Positions 1 to 14,700 of a DNA stretch of 64,000 nucleotides are shown piece after piece (positions within the stretch are counted from its first letter, which is position 1; each line of letters starts with the position of its first letter). Source of the DNA: Cornus controversa (Eukaryota; Streptophyta; Magnoliopsida; Cornales; Cornaceae); NCBI GenBank assembly GCA_026545225.1, contig CM048845.1, positions 117,617,033 to 117,681,032 on the forward strand, written 5' to 3'. The position numbers were made by a program, and so were the translations under genes. Under the pieces are notes generated by a model. The model was not told where the DNA came from. It did no database searches and saw only the letters and a list, made by a program, of their open reading frames with translations.

Positions 1-1440
1 CACAGGAGTCAATAAAAGGAATTGAGATTTGGAAGTATCACACATTAGGGAGATCAATAAACAGTTCTGAACTATTAAAAGAAAATCTTAACAAATTAAA
101 ACAACTTGATAGAATTTTAGACTCAAAATTGATTCTTTGAATGGACATCAGTCACTAATAATACTTTGAATTGAAAATTAGCCACCAAAATTTTAACTTG
201 TCATTCAATCGATGTCCTAATTCTATTACAATAGATCCTTATATAAGAAAAAATAAAAAAGTAATAGACTTCCTAAGCAAGTAAATAAAATAAGGAAATA
301 ACATTGCCTAATAAAGATTTCTAATAATATTGGTTTCTAACATTCCACTCCTCTTGAATCACGGTTTATTTTCAAGTCTAAAAATCTAAATAACAAGCAT
401 AAAAAAGTCAACATACTTTTCTCAAGTAGGATGATCCTTCCACTTATGAGCCAACAAGTGACAACTCGATTGTTCATCTTGAGTTTTAGTTTCAGGTTTC
501 ACAACTTAGACCTCTATTTCACCTTTCAAGAATAATAATTGAGGTTTTTGACACCGACGACTAGGCTTATAAATCTAATCACAATTAAAACAAAGACTTT
601 TCTCACGTCTTTCCTTTTCTTCAACCCACGACAAATGTTTAACACTAGGAAATAAAGCGGGTAATTGGGTAAATAGTCTTAGGTCAATACGTTGAAAGGA
701 GATGGATGAGAAATAAACTTTGTTGCATTATGGGTTGTTGTTGCAATAATTGCGTCTTCTTAACAAAGTGCTAGTTTAAAGGCCTCGGTAAACTCATCAG
801 ATGAAGCAAATGAACACCAACTTTTATATCAGCACGAAGTCCAAAGAAAAAAATATTAACTTGATGCGACTCCAACAAACTAGCAACTATATTAGCAAGT
901 TGCTCAAGCTCAATAATAAATTAGCGAATAGTGCTGGTCTGAGACAGTTTGGCTAGTGAATTACAAGGGTCAATATGTTGACGAGACCCAAAGCACGTAA
1001 ATACTGCGCGAGAAAATTACTATCAAGTCAGAATGACAATAGACTGTTTAATCCAACAATACCAATAAATAGTATCTCCTTGAAGATGCATTGCAGCCAA
1101 TGGAACCCTCTGCGCATCTAAAACACTAATGAGCTCTCGATATTGTTTAGCTTGAAACACCCACCCTTCAGGATTAGTACAATCAAATTTCAGAAAATCA
1201 ATTCGGAGAGTCCAACCTTAAATAATCAGGTTGTCGTCACATTGGAGAGGTCAATTAAGGTTGACACCGTTTTGGAGAAGATAATCATCACGTTGAAGAG
1301 GATCAAAAACATGTTATGGTGATTGCCTATTATACAACAATGCTTGGATCTGCAACATCAATTCTTGTAAATTGGTAGACATCGCGTCTACCTAGTAGTA
1401 AGAGCAGCAACTTAGTTTTTTGGCAACTAGGGTTTTAGTG
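1..1440 (-). mobile_element. Ty3-like retrotransposon gag relic (partial, broken)
   Basis: Read on the minus strand, pieces of a Ty3-type gag can be recognised. An N-terminal start lies near 1382. Next comes a block near 1000-1210 resembling the family core (RIDF..FD.TNPEGWVFQAKQY, then an LQG..YW-like stretch). A zinc-knuckle-like segment (CFNC followed by a KPxRRC-like tail) lies near 560-680. No protease, reverse transcriptase or LTR was found, so this is a partial fossil running off the window edge. It carries several breaks and has no intact reading frame. Family assignment rests on motif recognition by eye. Confidence 0.6.
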
Positions 1441-3379
1441 TCCTCTTTGAATGGGACTAGTTTTTAAGTAATTAAGTAGAAACATTTATGAAACTAGTGA
1501 TGGAAAATCCAAATACTTTGTTTTTCCGGTTAAAGATGTGCCTAAGCTCCAAAAAGGTATGACACTCGTCAAGGCTCAGACTACGCACTCAACCTATCAC
1601 AGATTTGACTACTTTTGTCATGCTAACCTAAAGCTCTTGGGCTCGTACTTTTCAATAAGATCAAGGCTAGAAAAAGTGTCTTTTTTTTTATTCATTCACT
1701 CGTATTGTTTTATTTTTCTTTTTAAATGACCAAGAATATACACTCCAACTCACATCTGGTCATATGTGATCGATTATGTTATTTGATTTTAAGTTGTGTT
1801 CAGCTGCACGGAAGAAAAATTGTTACTCCCTTTGTCTCTCAATACTTGTCCCTTTTGACAACCTAACTTTTTTAGAGGATAGAGTTTTATGATTTTTTTA
1901 TTTAAAGTACTAAATCTACCCTTATGGTCAAATTTTGTTTCCAAATCTATCCGTCCATCAATACATATCATGTTTTATTGTAGGTTTCACACAAAATAAA
2001 ATAAAATGAAGGGTAAAAAATTATTTATTTATACCATATAATTTGTTTGTTTTTTCTATTTACATATACGAGTTTTGTAATGCATAAATATAATCTAACA
2101 TTAAATTATATATAATCAATTAATATGATAAAACATCAGGTGCATAAATTATTTATATTCAACCAATAAATACTCTAGAGGTGCTCCTACTTTAAAAAAA
2201 CAATCTACTTTTTTTTTCAATTTTCAATCATAAATAATAACTTCTGTATGATAATCTTCATAGTATTTTTGACTTGTATTATATAATTTAAATTCATTTT
2301 AATTTTCAGAATTATTTTTTATTTTGTTTTTATTCTCACATGCTATATATTATATTAGTTTTTATTTATTTCATAATTAAATCTATTTTTAATCATTAAT
2401 TTAGAAGAAAAAAAGTGTAATTACTAAGCCCTTTTTAATAACTACATCGACCTAGAACTCATCAATATATCACCACTTTGTGTTAAATGGTCTTTAAAAA
2501 AAACTATTAAAATTCACTAAAAATCATTTCAAATCCTACATGCAAAGTCTAAAAAAATATATGATTCCAATTTTACACGGATACGAAATAGATTCTGTTA
2601 CACCACGTCTGCAACCATGAATGCCATATAAAAACACAAAAAGGAGATTCGTGTTGTCTTGATGTGTTCTTCTAAATTTGAATTTCATTTTCAACGCAGT
2701 TTCAGAATTTACGATACCAGATAAAATACAGGTGTGTCCAATAATACCATAGAATTAATCAAATCAATTGTTTGGCCTGGCCTGGCCTACATGAAATGAT
2801 GAAATACACACACGAGGATCGAAGGAGAGAAGTGAACTTCATAAGCGTGCCAACAACACTATTATCACATCTGGCTGGCTTGTTCTTCAACAAATGCACT
2901 CAACTAATTCAAGATAACCAATGCGTATACCTTCATTTAAACAGATCCATCAAAATGTCAAGAAAATTTTCAGCATCTAGACAGACAAATGCAAAACCAA
3001 AACCAAGAATTCCGAGAAAATGTGGAAGGAAAAGACAAGTTCATGTTAAGCACCTCAGACACCCTCTTTGTATTCTTCATGAGCGTCACAATGTACGCCC
3101 AAGTATCAAGCCAGCTACGCACGCACGCACGCACGAGGAAAATTTCTTACTGTGTCCCTAACAAGAAATGGAAATGGATGTGATTTAATGATTATTCCAC
3201 AGCCAAAAATGGACCACGGAACAACAGCTAGCTAATATATTCGAAGAAAAATTGTATTATGCCATTAAAACTGATATTTTTCAGTTATAAGTGTGTGTCA
3301 GCAACATGAAGACCGACTTCCCCTAAAGAATGATTGTACATAAATTTTAATTGTGACAAACTACCGTGGAACTTCACCA
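1441..3379. other. AT-rich intergenic stretch and 3' flank of the CCCH gene
   Basis: No convincing gene is visible. Near 1824-1850 the words TTACTCCCT and TCTCTCAATACTTGTCC resemble one end of a Stowaway/Tc1-mariner MITE, but no matching second end was found. The stretch from about 2900 to 3379 is probably 3' untranslated or downstream sequence of the minus-strand gene that ends at 3380. A short ACGC repeat lies near 3117-3136. The open frames at 2772-3183 are short and show no family motif. Confidence 0.5.
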
Positions 3380-6300
3380 TCATCGGTGCAGATAGTCACA
3401 CGATGCACCCTTCTTGCAGTACCCCCTCTCATGAAATTTACAAACTCGTTCTTTGAGAGGAGGCCTGGAATAACTTCCACCACCAACTGATGACTGGCAG
3501 CTCCATGAGAACCTACCCCTACCAAATCCTGAATCCCCAGCCTCAACAGCCCAGTCTCTTGGACCAGTAAACCTCTCACCACCATATTTTGGTTGACTCT
3601 CCCGCACTGTATTACCAGCTGAAACACCAAGATTTAGATTCATGTTTGCATTCCCAATTGCTATCTCCTGACTAGTTCCTCCTCCATCTATGTTCGTAAT
3701 TCTTTGAGATGGTTGACTCTCCCGCACTGTATTACCAGCTGAAACACCCAGATTCATGTTTGCATTTCCAATTGCTATCTCCTGACTAGTTCCTCCACCA
3801 TCCATGTTCGTAATTCTCTGAGATGGTTGACTCTCCCCCACTGTATTACCAGCTGAAACACCCAGATTCATGTTTGCATTTCCAATTGCTTTCTCCTGAC
3901 TAGTTCCTCGATCCATGTTCGTAATTCTTTGAGATGGTTGACTCTCCCGCACTGTATTACCAGCTGAAACACCCAGATTCATGTTTGCATTTCCAATTGC
4001 TATCTCCTGACTAGTTCCTCCATCCACGTTCGTAATTCCTTGAGCTGGTCCTCCACAGTCCAAGTCCATAACTTCTCCCCGAGCAGTATTTTTGTCAACC
4101 ATTTTCTGACTCGTGGTGGATGGTGCAGGAGGCTGGATATTTGAACCAGCTTCACAGTAATTCAGTGTTACATCAATGGGCTTTGTTTCTCCATCGACTT
4201 CGGCACTTGTAGAAGATTGCCCACCAGACCTCTTTACAGGATCAACATAACCCTGAGATGGCCCAAGTGGTTCATTTATCATTATAGATTCAGTAGGTAA
4301 CTGTATGTCAGCAGTGGAGCTCAAGGCATCACTTTTTCCAGGATCAGCTGTAGGGCTCAACCCCTCAATGGAACTAAAACTATCATTTCTAGAACCCTGA
4401 ATCAAGTCCCCACCACAGTTCATCACAGAAGTAGGGGAAGCCAAGCCGCATTGGGACTCCATCGCATCAACTTCAGCCAACAGATCTGAGACTGATTCCT
4501 CTGCCAAAGTGCTAAACTCAATGGTTTCAGTAACAATTGCCTGCCAACTAGATGCATTAGACGTAGGATGGGATGGAGAAGAATGAATAAGTTGCTCGCT
4601 ATTTGGCGTAGGAGAAGCAGCATGATCACTAATCAGTTCAGGCGCTTTCAATGAAGACATAGATGCAAGACCAGAGTCCATTTCCTCAACGGAAGGTTTT
4701 GTTGGAGTAGGAGAATATCCTCCCCATTCATCAGCTATGTCAGGTAGTTGTGCCCCATTTCCCACCACTGGACTAGAAGCACTGCTCCAGCTAGGGCCTG
4801 AATCTTGAACAAGAAAATTTGAAGACACGGATTGCTTGTTTTCAGTAGCCTCACCTTTCTCATCCCCATTGCTAGACTTTGGTGTGGGACTCGGCAGATC
4901 TGGAATACGTGAATCTTTCTGTGTTGGACTTGGCAGATCTAGAATATGTGAATCTTCCTGTGTGGGACTTGGCAGATCTGGAATATGTGAATCTTCCTGT
5001 GTGGGACTTGACAGATCTGGAATATGTGAATCTTCTTTTTGAACATTCGACAGAACAGACTGCTTGTTTTCAGAAGCCTGACCTTCCAATTCCTCATTGT
5101 TTGTCTTAGGTGTTGGACTAGGCAAATTTTGGATATCAATTCCAAGATTCTGTTCTGGCGAATCGGTTGACTTGGCCGCAGAAGCAAAACTGGATCTAGA
5201 ATCCCAGTTGTTGGAAGAAAAATTAACAGGTAAAGGTTTCCAGTTTTGTCCAGAAGATTGGCCTGAATGGCCTTGACCATTAGATTGGTTCTCATGACAC
5301 TGTCCACCTATAGGCTGAAAGGTTTCAGGTGAATTCAATTTTTCATGACTTGGACCAGAGTTCCATGTTTCGCCCTCTAGACCTCTTCCTTGATGTGATG
5401 CAGTTCCATATTGATGCCCAGAAATTGTGGAAGAGGGAAGCTGACTATGCACTTGGGGCTGGTCAGAACAAGAACTATTACCCTTGAATGAGTCCTGACG
5501 TTGAGAAGAACTTCTAGCCTCTACATCCTTGAAATTAACAACAGGTGTAGTCCAGTTGGAAGAATGTGAGCCCCAAGCATTGCTCCCCCCAAATTCATCT
5601 TTAGCATTCGAATGGGATTTTCCATCATTACCGTTCCAGCTTCCCTCACTTTGTTTGCTATTTAACCCAGTTGTATCCATACTCCCGCTCCACTTGCCAT
5701 CATGTGATCTAGTGTCAGAGGCACCTCCAACTTCCCGAGACTGTAAAGAAATCTCATACTGTGATGGCAACGCTTTATGGAACTGCCCATTCAATGCATC
5801 ATTCAAAAGTAAGGATTCAGTTTCTTCATCATTTATGCCCCATATTCTCATATCAGGTGGGAAGTATCCAGTTGTACTCCACTTACGCAGCTGCACCATA
5901 CAAAATGGTCCTTGAATCTTTCCACTTGGGTCCCGGTAGTGCCACAATTTGTCTGTTTCACAATCGTTGACAGATGGTGCCATCCCAATTGAGAGAGTTG
6001 CACTTGAAGTTTCTGATGCAACCCCAGAGAATGATCCAGACCCCACCACAGCTTGATTATTCCAATTACCAATCGCTGAACCAGCAGAATCAACATGATT
6101 TCCAGGTTTCTCCAAACCATTTGATCCACATGCATCTTTTCTCTCATTACAGGTAGGACCATCTTCTTTACCTGGGTAAAATGTAGTAGATATGTTTTTG
6201 TTTCGCTCACAGGTGATTAAATTTTTCAATGCCCTGCCACCTTTATCACTTGAAGTATCACCTACTTTTCGTGGAGATGTCGACTCCGTTCTATTTCTAC

Positions 6301-8752
6301 TGAATCCAGAATATTTTGGTCTCACATATTTATCTGCATATACACCAGCAGAGGTAACCACTAAGTAACAATAATGAAAAAAAGAACAAAACGAAACAAA
6401 CGGTCGGAAAAGATAAAGTTCATATCCATAAGGCAATGTGATGGACCTTGTTTCTTATCACTAAGTTCTCCACCACTTTCTTCAGATTCATAATTTGGAT
6501 CCATATTTGGATCAGCATGTACTTCTGGAATTTCATGTAGCCTGCGCCGATGTTCTACGGGTGTCTTCAGAAGCTGTAATTTCTCTACACACTCTCTAAG
6601 AGTAGTATTTGTCAAGGAATACCAAATAAATATTTCCTTCATGTAACATATAGCAGTAAGTATTAGGAATCACCTGCAACACTGTCAGTACTATGAAATC
6701 TTTAGTTCCTCTAATGCACTGTTGATTGCCATAATAAACATGAAAATGAATGAAAACTTGGAAGCTTAAGGTGGAATCGCCGTTGCACGAACCCAAGCTT
6801 TCTTTTCTTTATCTCCAACTTTTAGGCATTTGTATAAAGCATGAAGGTAACCTCTTAAGAAATGGTCATAAAGCAAGCCATATAGTAGAGAACGTTGGCA
6901 GTAAAGAAAAAAGAGAACCAAGATGCATAGACCATTGCTTGAATAGAGCATTGATGAATGAGGCAACATAATACAATAAACTATAATAGTTAGTTAGGTT
7001 TGTGAGAACTTGTGGTTCCCTACTTCACTAATTCCTATAATTCCCCCAAATCCCAAGGTTTGTGAGAACTTATGGTTCCCTACTTCACTAATTCCTATAA
7101 TTCCCCCAAATCCCACCACAGCAAGGCAGACTATTCATCTCAATCAACATCACAGGATATTCCATGTAGACAAGTTTTTGAAGAAAGGTACATCTGATCC
7201 AACATTATAGAGTAGGAATACCACTGAAAGATATTCCGTAAATTTATAAATTTTGGAGAGAGGTACACCTGGCCTAATGCATAGAATAAAACAATGGAAC
7301 CCTAACTTGCCCAATACATTAGCTAAAAAATAATGAATACTGGTACTTCACTGCAGCATATATGATGCTACATTCATTTTCTGAGCTGTAAATTATTTCA
7401 TCAGACAATAAGGTTAATTAGCTAATCTGAGTAACCCAGTAGTAAATAGGTTATGTCATAGCTAATCAACTGAACCTACCAACCCAAATTTCAACTTGAT
7501 TAACATTTATTAGTCAATAATTTAATTTTTTTGTCTTCCAAATTATAGTACTTTACTATTTTAAAATAGTTATTTTTATATTTTGAAAAAGAGAAAAAAG
7601 TCTTGACAGGTTGATCAGGCTATGTCAATTTTGGACCAGGTTTGCATTAATCATATCGGGTTCAGATTGGACACTTTTGGACCCAACCTATTGCCAGCCC
7701 TAAACAAGTAGCTCAAATTGAATTACAAAGTTTAGTAGGTTACTTTCAGAATGGTGTGAACCTATTCAACAATCTTCAATTAATTATAAAGAGACAAGAG
7801 TCATGGAATGTTTTACTTTGTACTTATCTTTTTTTTTTTTAATAAGTATTTTGCTCTGTACTCTATCTAGAATACATTAGACCGTAACTCTACATGTCTT
7901 TTCCATAACCTACTTGGCCTCTCTCTTTGACCTTGCAATATCTACAGCTCAAAATATGTAACTAACTATCTTTGCAATCATTTAACTCCATTGCACATGA
8001 AGAATCCAGCCTTCACTCAGCTAGTTATGAATGCAAAGTTCACTACAATAGAGTGGCACGCGCCCATCAGAACATACTTACTCCAGTTGCGCTTAATCTA
8101 TGGAGGAAAAGCACACTAAAAGTTTACCATAACTAAAATCAGCCTAGTTGGACATTTGTCCTAAATGTTAAACGTATATCAGGTGATATCATCTATTATA
8201 CAGCACCAGTAGTTCAATAGGGAATCATTAAAAACTTGTATAAGCAAGTTTTTTTTATTTTTTTCTCTCCTAGGGTTGCTTCAGCTGGGCTTTTAAAATT
8301 AATAATACCACATCTGAAAAAAACATTATTCGATTTTATTAAGCAACCAGTCAAAAATACGGTATCAAATAGTCAAAAGGATATTCTTTTTTATGCCCCT
8401 TTTCACTCGCTCTATCGCGAAGATGATTAAGCCGCAATATCTCCGTTTCCAGCCACTACATAAAAAAAATGGCATCATGAACAGCAGCAGGGTATGTTCA
8501 GTAAACAATCTCACAGTTTAAAACTTAGTTGAAACACTAAGCATGACAATATGAAGTGAAGAAAGATTGAAGCAAATTGGAAGAAATAAAAATTGGTCTC
8601 AACTTGAGATCAGGATGCATGATGTGCCATATTTTATGCATTACAATTGAAAGCTAAGAAACTTACGTCATTGAGTTTCACTGCCCGGAGTGCCATTGCT
8701 TTCTTCTGTATGTCACCCTACAGGCAGGCATGAATCTTCTTAGCAAAAAGCG

Positions 8753-8788
<36 letters not shown>

Positions 8789-11700
8789 TAGAAGCAACAC
8801 TAACATGCACTTACCACAGTCAACCGTTTAACGAGCCCACATTTTATACTCTGACGTAAACGTCCGCATTCATCCTGGAAATATTATAGAACATCAAAAC
8901 AAAGAAAGTGATAAATAAATAAATACTATCATGTAAAATGGTGCAGACTTGTATATTTTCAACAATGCTCCAGATTATCACACCTGATCAGACAGTTTGG
9001 AATACCCAAAAGATTGTGTATGAAATTAGAGTGCTCAGAATACAGAACATTATATACCCAAAATGGATGTCTAGAGATTTTAATTGTTCTTAAAATGAAA
9101 CCTTTTTCTAATATATAAAAATAAAGCTTTATGAAACCAATGCAATATTGTACAATCCGTGTTTTCCTGTGTTTCTTGGTTTTAAAATAAACCAATTTTT
9201 TTTCTTTTCTTTTCTTTTTTTCCTCTTTTTTCTTGGGTGATATATTCTTGGTTTTACAGCAATACCATGTCAGCCCCAAACTTCAGAAAAAGCTAGATGC
9301 CATATCCTTCTATTGGAAATATGTGATATTGATGGTTAAAATGAACCGAAAAAATTTACATTTCCGTTGTGTGGAGACTGAACTTAGCTACCTACAATTG
9401 AAAATTTCTGGAAAGACTGTTGCCATAAAAATAAGGAACAATGGATCAAAATAAGTGCCTTTAGAATGTTGTACGACAAATTGACAATAAAATACATAAT
9501 ATTGAACGTAAGACCTCTAGGCAATTTGCCAGTGCCTCAACCCAACTCGGCTACTCCATTGGGTTAATTGCCCACATATATCAAGAAAAACATTAAAAAA
9601 CTAGAAATTTATATCATTTTACTGTTTGGAGTCAAACAAAAATGAAACTAGGTAATAGGAATGTAGTTTGGTTAATCACCTTAGAGAACTCTTGATTTGA
9701 AATTGAATCAATAGATACAACCTCTTTCTTGTCTAGGTTTAATATATCGAGCATGATATCCACTGATCTTTCGCCGAGTTTATATGGCACAGCCACCTTG
9801 CTTGTACCTGATGCAAAATTTCAACCGTTTCACAAAGCATAACAACGAATGATTTCTCTTTCTTTTCTTCCTCCTCTAATCCTTATGACTAGAAATTGTG
9901 TGATTGGAAGTGAACAAAATTATTTAAAGAATTGCTGCTAATAAAAAGTTATGCACGTATACCTACAACTTGCACAAGCCTATACATATCTTGCTTCTGA
10001 TCGGTGCTGGAAATTCTTATTCGCACAATTGACCCAACAACCTTGTCATGGAACTTTTCATTATCTTCAATTAGACTCTCCATTAAATTACGCCGCAAGT
10101 AAATCAAGTTGATGTTGTGAACATCAATTGCAGCATATTCATCCAGATTAGGCTGTGGTACTCTTTCTTCACCCTTTTTACGAGTTTTACGTCTCTTATC
10201 ATTGCCCACAATCAGTAGGTTGTCATTGTTCTCATCAACCTCTGCAGGGCTCGCAACGGCATCAACAATGCTGCACTGAATAATGGCATTTTTCTGGGAA
10301 TCCTCCTTTATGAGAAAGTGAAATTCAAGAAGCTTTAACATTTCAAAATGACCCACGCGTGGTTTCCCAAACAGATTTTTAAGCCTCAAATCACAAATGA
10401 TTTGACTTTTCCGGCGAGGATCACGAAGATTATTTATCTTTATATAGTCTAGCAAAAGAGCCTGGACATCAAATTGAGATAGAACAGATGTATCACCATT
10501 CCTCATGTGGGCAACAAATTCCAAGAGTTCTTTAGATGCCCATTCCGTGCATCCAACTGAAGTTGTGCCTTTATCTGTACTTGATATATAAATGCTCAAA
10601 GAGTCCTTGTTGAGGAACTCCGGGTGGTCCTTGGTCTTTCTTCTTTTAGAACTATTTGCCTCCAGGAGTCCAGAGGAGCTGTCTGTAATAGAACCTTTGC
10701 CATCATTAGCACCATAATGTAAATCCAATGATTGCCCCTGGCAAACCATAGTGCCAGCTCCTTTCCAGGGATTCTTAGCTTGGGTGAGCTCATTTAAAGT
10801 TAAAGATAGCTTTCCTTTCAAGTAAATCCAGTATACCTTGAAAAGATACTCCCAGCTACTCTTGTCGTCAAAATCTACTTGAGCCTGCACAAGTTACACA
10901 GAAAGGCATGAAGATGGTAATAGGATAGCCAAAGAACTACAAACTGAAAGTATATGTTTGAGCCATTCTTTAAAACGAGTGAGATGCTACCAACTCCAAC
11001 ATCTCCTTACTCAGTACCCCCATTAACAACGAACCTACTTGTTTCCTTTTTCTTTTTATTTTAACTTTTTGATTTTATTTTATTTCCCTGCTGACGTCAA
11101 CACCAGCATTTGCGTATGTAGAACTGTTGCATTTCTTATCTTTATCAGTTCCTGTTGTCCTGATATTGCAATCTGTTTATCTAGTTTCAGATACAAGCAT
11201 TGCCAGCACAGAATGAATATGCTCACAAGTTGTGCCAAAGTTTGAAGGGAGCTTTAATTGACTTAACAAACTATTGTGTCCCAATACCTTTAATCAAAAT
11301 ATTAAAGCAAGAACATGATTAAGTATCAAGTAAAGTGGCAACCAAGGAAAAGTGCAAGGATGTCTAAACAAAAAGCGCACAAAAGGATCTAGCAAAATCC
11401 TTCTTCCCTGATCACAACAGAAATCCAGAAAGGACCACCTATCATCCACTAGCAAAACATAGAAAAGGAGTGACACGATGCAAGGAATGAGCAGTGCACG
11501 CAGTAGGAAATTTTAACTGCCATACTTGGAAACCGCAATTACATAATGAAATAGAAGGACAGATACTAACTAAACAGCCAGAATATATCAATTGCAAAAG
11601 CAATAACCAATCCATGGCGAACATGTTTTAAGATGAATGCAGCAGAATAACATGATGGCATAAGATAAGAAGCAATCCAAAAGGTAAAGCGAATGGACAA

Positions 11701-14700
11701 TAAACCAACTACTTTTTAAGACATACCCCTAGATTAAGCTAGACTCCAATTACTCTCTCTAGACTCATTGCGTGGATCCACATTGGCCAATGACTATTAG
11801 CCTTAACGGAACTTTGGACCTACACATATCATATTTACAAACATCTTTATAACGAATCACTCCTGGCACAATAATAGTTGTCTTCTCCCTGTGGTAAATA
11901 TGGTCTATTCCCAACAGAGTCACCCAAATGAAAGTGAAACACAACCCATGGGTCACCCAATTAGCAGTATGCGAGTCACCCAAAGATAAGTGGTTCATTC
12001 CCCAATGGTCACCCAACTAGCAGTCTGTAACCAACTTTGACACCCAAGGTCTTCAAATGATCTTTTCCCTAATGAGTTGCCAAAACAAGTGTACAAAGAA
12101 CTCTCTATAGAGTCATCCAAATAATAGTGGCTTTTCCCCCACAAAGCTACATGAAAATGTACGACGTTCTTCTCTATGGAGTCACCTAAACAATAGAGAT
12201 GTTCCCCATAAAATCACCAGCACAGTGTTTACGTATGGAGTCCTCCAACTAATAGCATTCAAGTATTATTTTCCCCACAGAGTCACCGGTATTACACAGT
12301 ACACGAAATCTTCTGTTACGGTCACACATAACGGTATCAAACACAAAATCACCCTTGGCAATGTGTTACAAGAGATTGTCCGAGAAGAAGTCAACCAATA
12401 TTGGCAATATACCTACATAGTCTCCCAACAAAGAGTGTACAAGATCCCTCCCCCATGGAATCAACCAGATGAGCATCCAAATGATCTTAATACCAGTCAC
12501 TAGACACACTGTGCACAAGGTCCTCGTCAGGAATGCACCCATAAAAGAAACAGAAAAAATAAAAATCAGTTTGTTCACCGTGGGTCACCCTACGGTTTGC
12601 AATGGAGACACCCAAATAGAGAGAGAGAGGACCTAACTCAGCTTGAGTTCATCTTGATTATCAAGAGCTTGATCCAACTTCCAAGCAAAGGAAATAATAG
12701 TTTGAGGAAGCAATTACAATGATAAACTCGATCATATGCCAAAGACATAAGATTGTACATACCGTTTCCTTGTTTCCTTGTTGATTTTCAATCAGCATAA
12801 TAGTTCTCATGCATGTTGTGCAAAAGCCTTTGTTCCCTCTTACACATAAGTAATCAGCATCTTTGGTGCATCCCTTGCACAATGAATATGTGCAAGTGTA
12901 GCACATATAATGGGCAGCCTTCTGACAGTTACTACAGATATGCCAACCTGAAATGTATTACAACGCCAATAAATTAGTTAATCATGCAATCTTAAGATTA
13001 GCTCTCATATTAATAATGGAGATTCAAGTATAAAAAAAAGAAACAAAATAGACATCAGAAAAGATTGTGGCCACCTGGAGGAATAAAATTTAGTTTCAGT
13101 AAAAAACTAGAAGGTCAGATATGCAAGCCACAAATTACCATACATACAATTCGACATTACAAGGAATAATGATCTCAACACGAAGAAGGATAATGTAACC
13201 AGTAATACAGACATTCAAGTCTACCAAGGAAAAATTTAAACAGATAACACCCAAAGAACCTGAACCGAAATTTCAACCCTGTTGACAATACCCCACTACA
13301 TAACACCCAAAGAACCTCTAGATCTTCAAAGGATAGACAATCAAAGGCTAGATAATCTCAAAGGGACATAAAGAATGAAAATAGTATACAGTTTTATAGA
13401 AGATCAAAACACCATTATCCAGAAAACAAAAAAGAAAATTATACAGAATTTGTAGAATAAAAGAAATCCATTTTTTTTTTATAACCTATACAAAACGTAA
13501 TCTGACAATCATCTTAGCATTTTATTGACTTCTTTATAAGATTTTGGAATGATTTACTTCGAATTGGCATCATGAAAGAAAGGACTGGAATTAACTGCCA
13601 CAAGATGTTATGGACAGAACGCCATATCTAGGTTCCAAATTAACCCTAATCAATAACCCACTTGCTGTTTCAACTAGGGATAAAAGCCAAGAGAAAAGCT
13701 AGAATAAATCTCCTTTGTAGCAATGCTAAACAGGGATTCAAAGTTTGACCTATCATAGACAATTCATTAAATTCCGATCACGATGTAATTTCTGCACCAA
13801 ATGTTTCATTATTTATTTTATTGTCACTTCTTTTTTTAGGAGGAGAACACATTAGTAACAACCATCACCCTGTGAAGTGTAACTGTTGCCCAAAAAGAAT
13901 ATAATGTTGCTTGTCTACAATTTTGGGGCACTACAACAACTAAAACAAAAGACATATTCTTATTTGAGGTGCCTCTTGCTCACCATTCGAACTTCATAAC
14001 TAGCTTAAAAAAATTATTAATTCATTTTTTTTTACTAAATGAACTTGCAAGCACAAAATGAAATGTATTGACATTACTCATTGCATCCCACCTATGAAGA
14101 AGGGTGCCAAGAGGGGAAGACTGGAGATAGACCTAGCAATTTGTATTATTTTGCCTGAAGTGACTGCTTACAGACTCGAACTAGTGCCCTCAACAAGAAC
14201 ATGCTAAATGATTGGAAGCGACAAATAAAACACCCATGCTCAATAGGCTCAAATCTGGACTTTTAGGCTCTGTTTGGTAGAGTGGAAAAGAAAAGAAAGG
14301 ATAACATTATTAATGAGAGAAAAGAAAAGAAAGGAAAGGGAAGAATAGTGTTAAATTTTTATCGTGTTTGGTTGATTAGTAAAGGAAAAGAAAGGAAAGG
14401 ATAATTAACATGTTTGGGGAAAGAAAGGAAAGTAAACAATTTAAATATTTTACCATTATACCCTTTTATATATAAAAGAACAAATTTTAGCTTTTATCAA
14501 AACAAGGGCAAAATTGGTATTAACAAAGTTTCATTAAAAAAGGTAGTCTTTCCTTCCATTTCTTCCCATTTTTGGAAGGATAACAAAAGCTACTATTCAC
14601 CCTTAATTTATCCCTCCAAATCCTTTCATTTCCTTTCCTATCCTTTAAAATTCTCATACCAAACACACAAAACCGTAACCTTCCAAATCCTTTCTTTTCT

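Noticed and set aside
4836-5109. Plus-strand frames over the 39-bp repeat (68-76 codons)
   Set aside because: They are shadows of the repeat on the coding strand of the CCCH gene and have no independent support.
6999-7125. Possible CRISPR-like direct repeats
   Set aside because: There are only two adjacent 60-bp copies without spacers, in a plant intron; it is a simple tandem duplication.
8341-8384. Use of an ordinary GT donor at about 8356 for exon 8 of the CCCH gene
   Set aside because: It would add EYPFDYLIP-like residues absent from the family, as I recall it. The AT-AC donor and U12 branch site explain the junction better.
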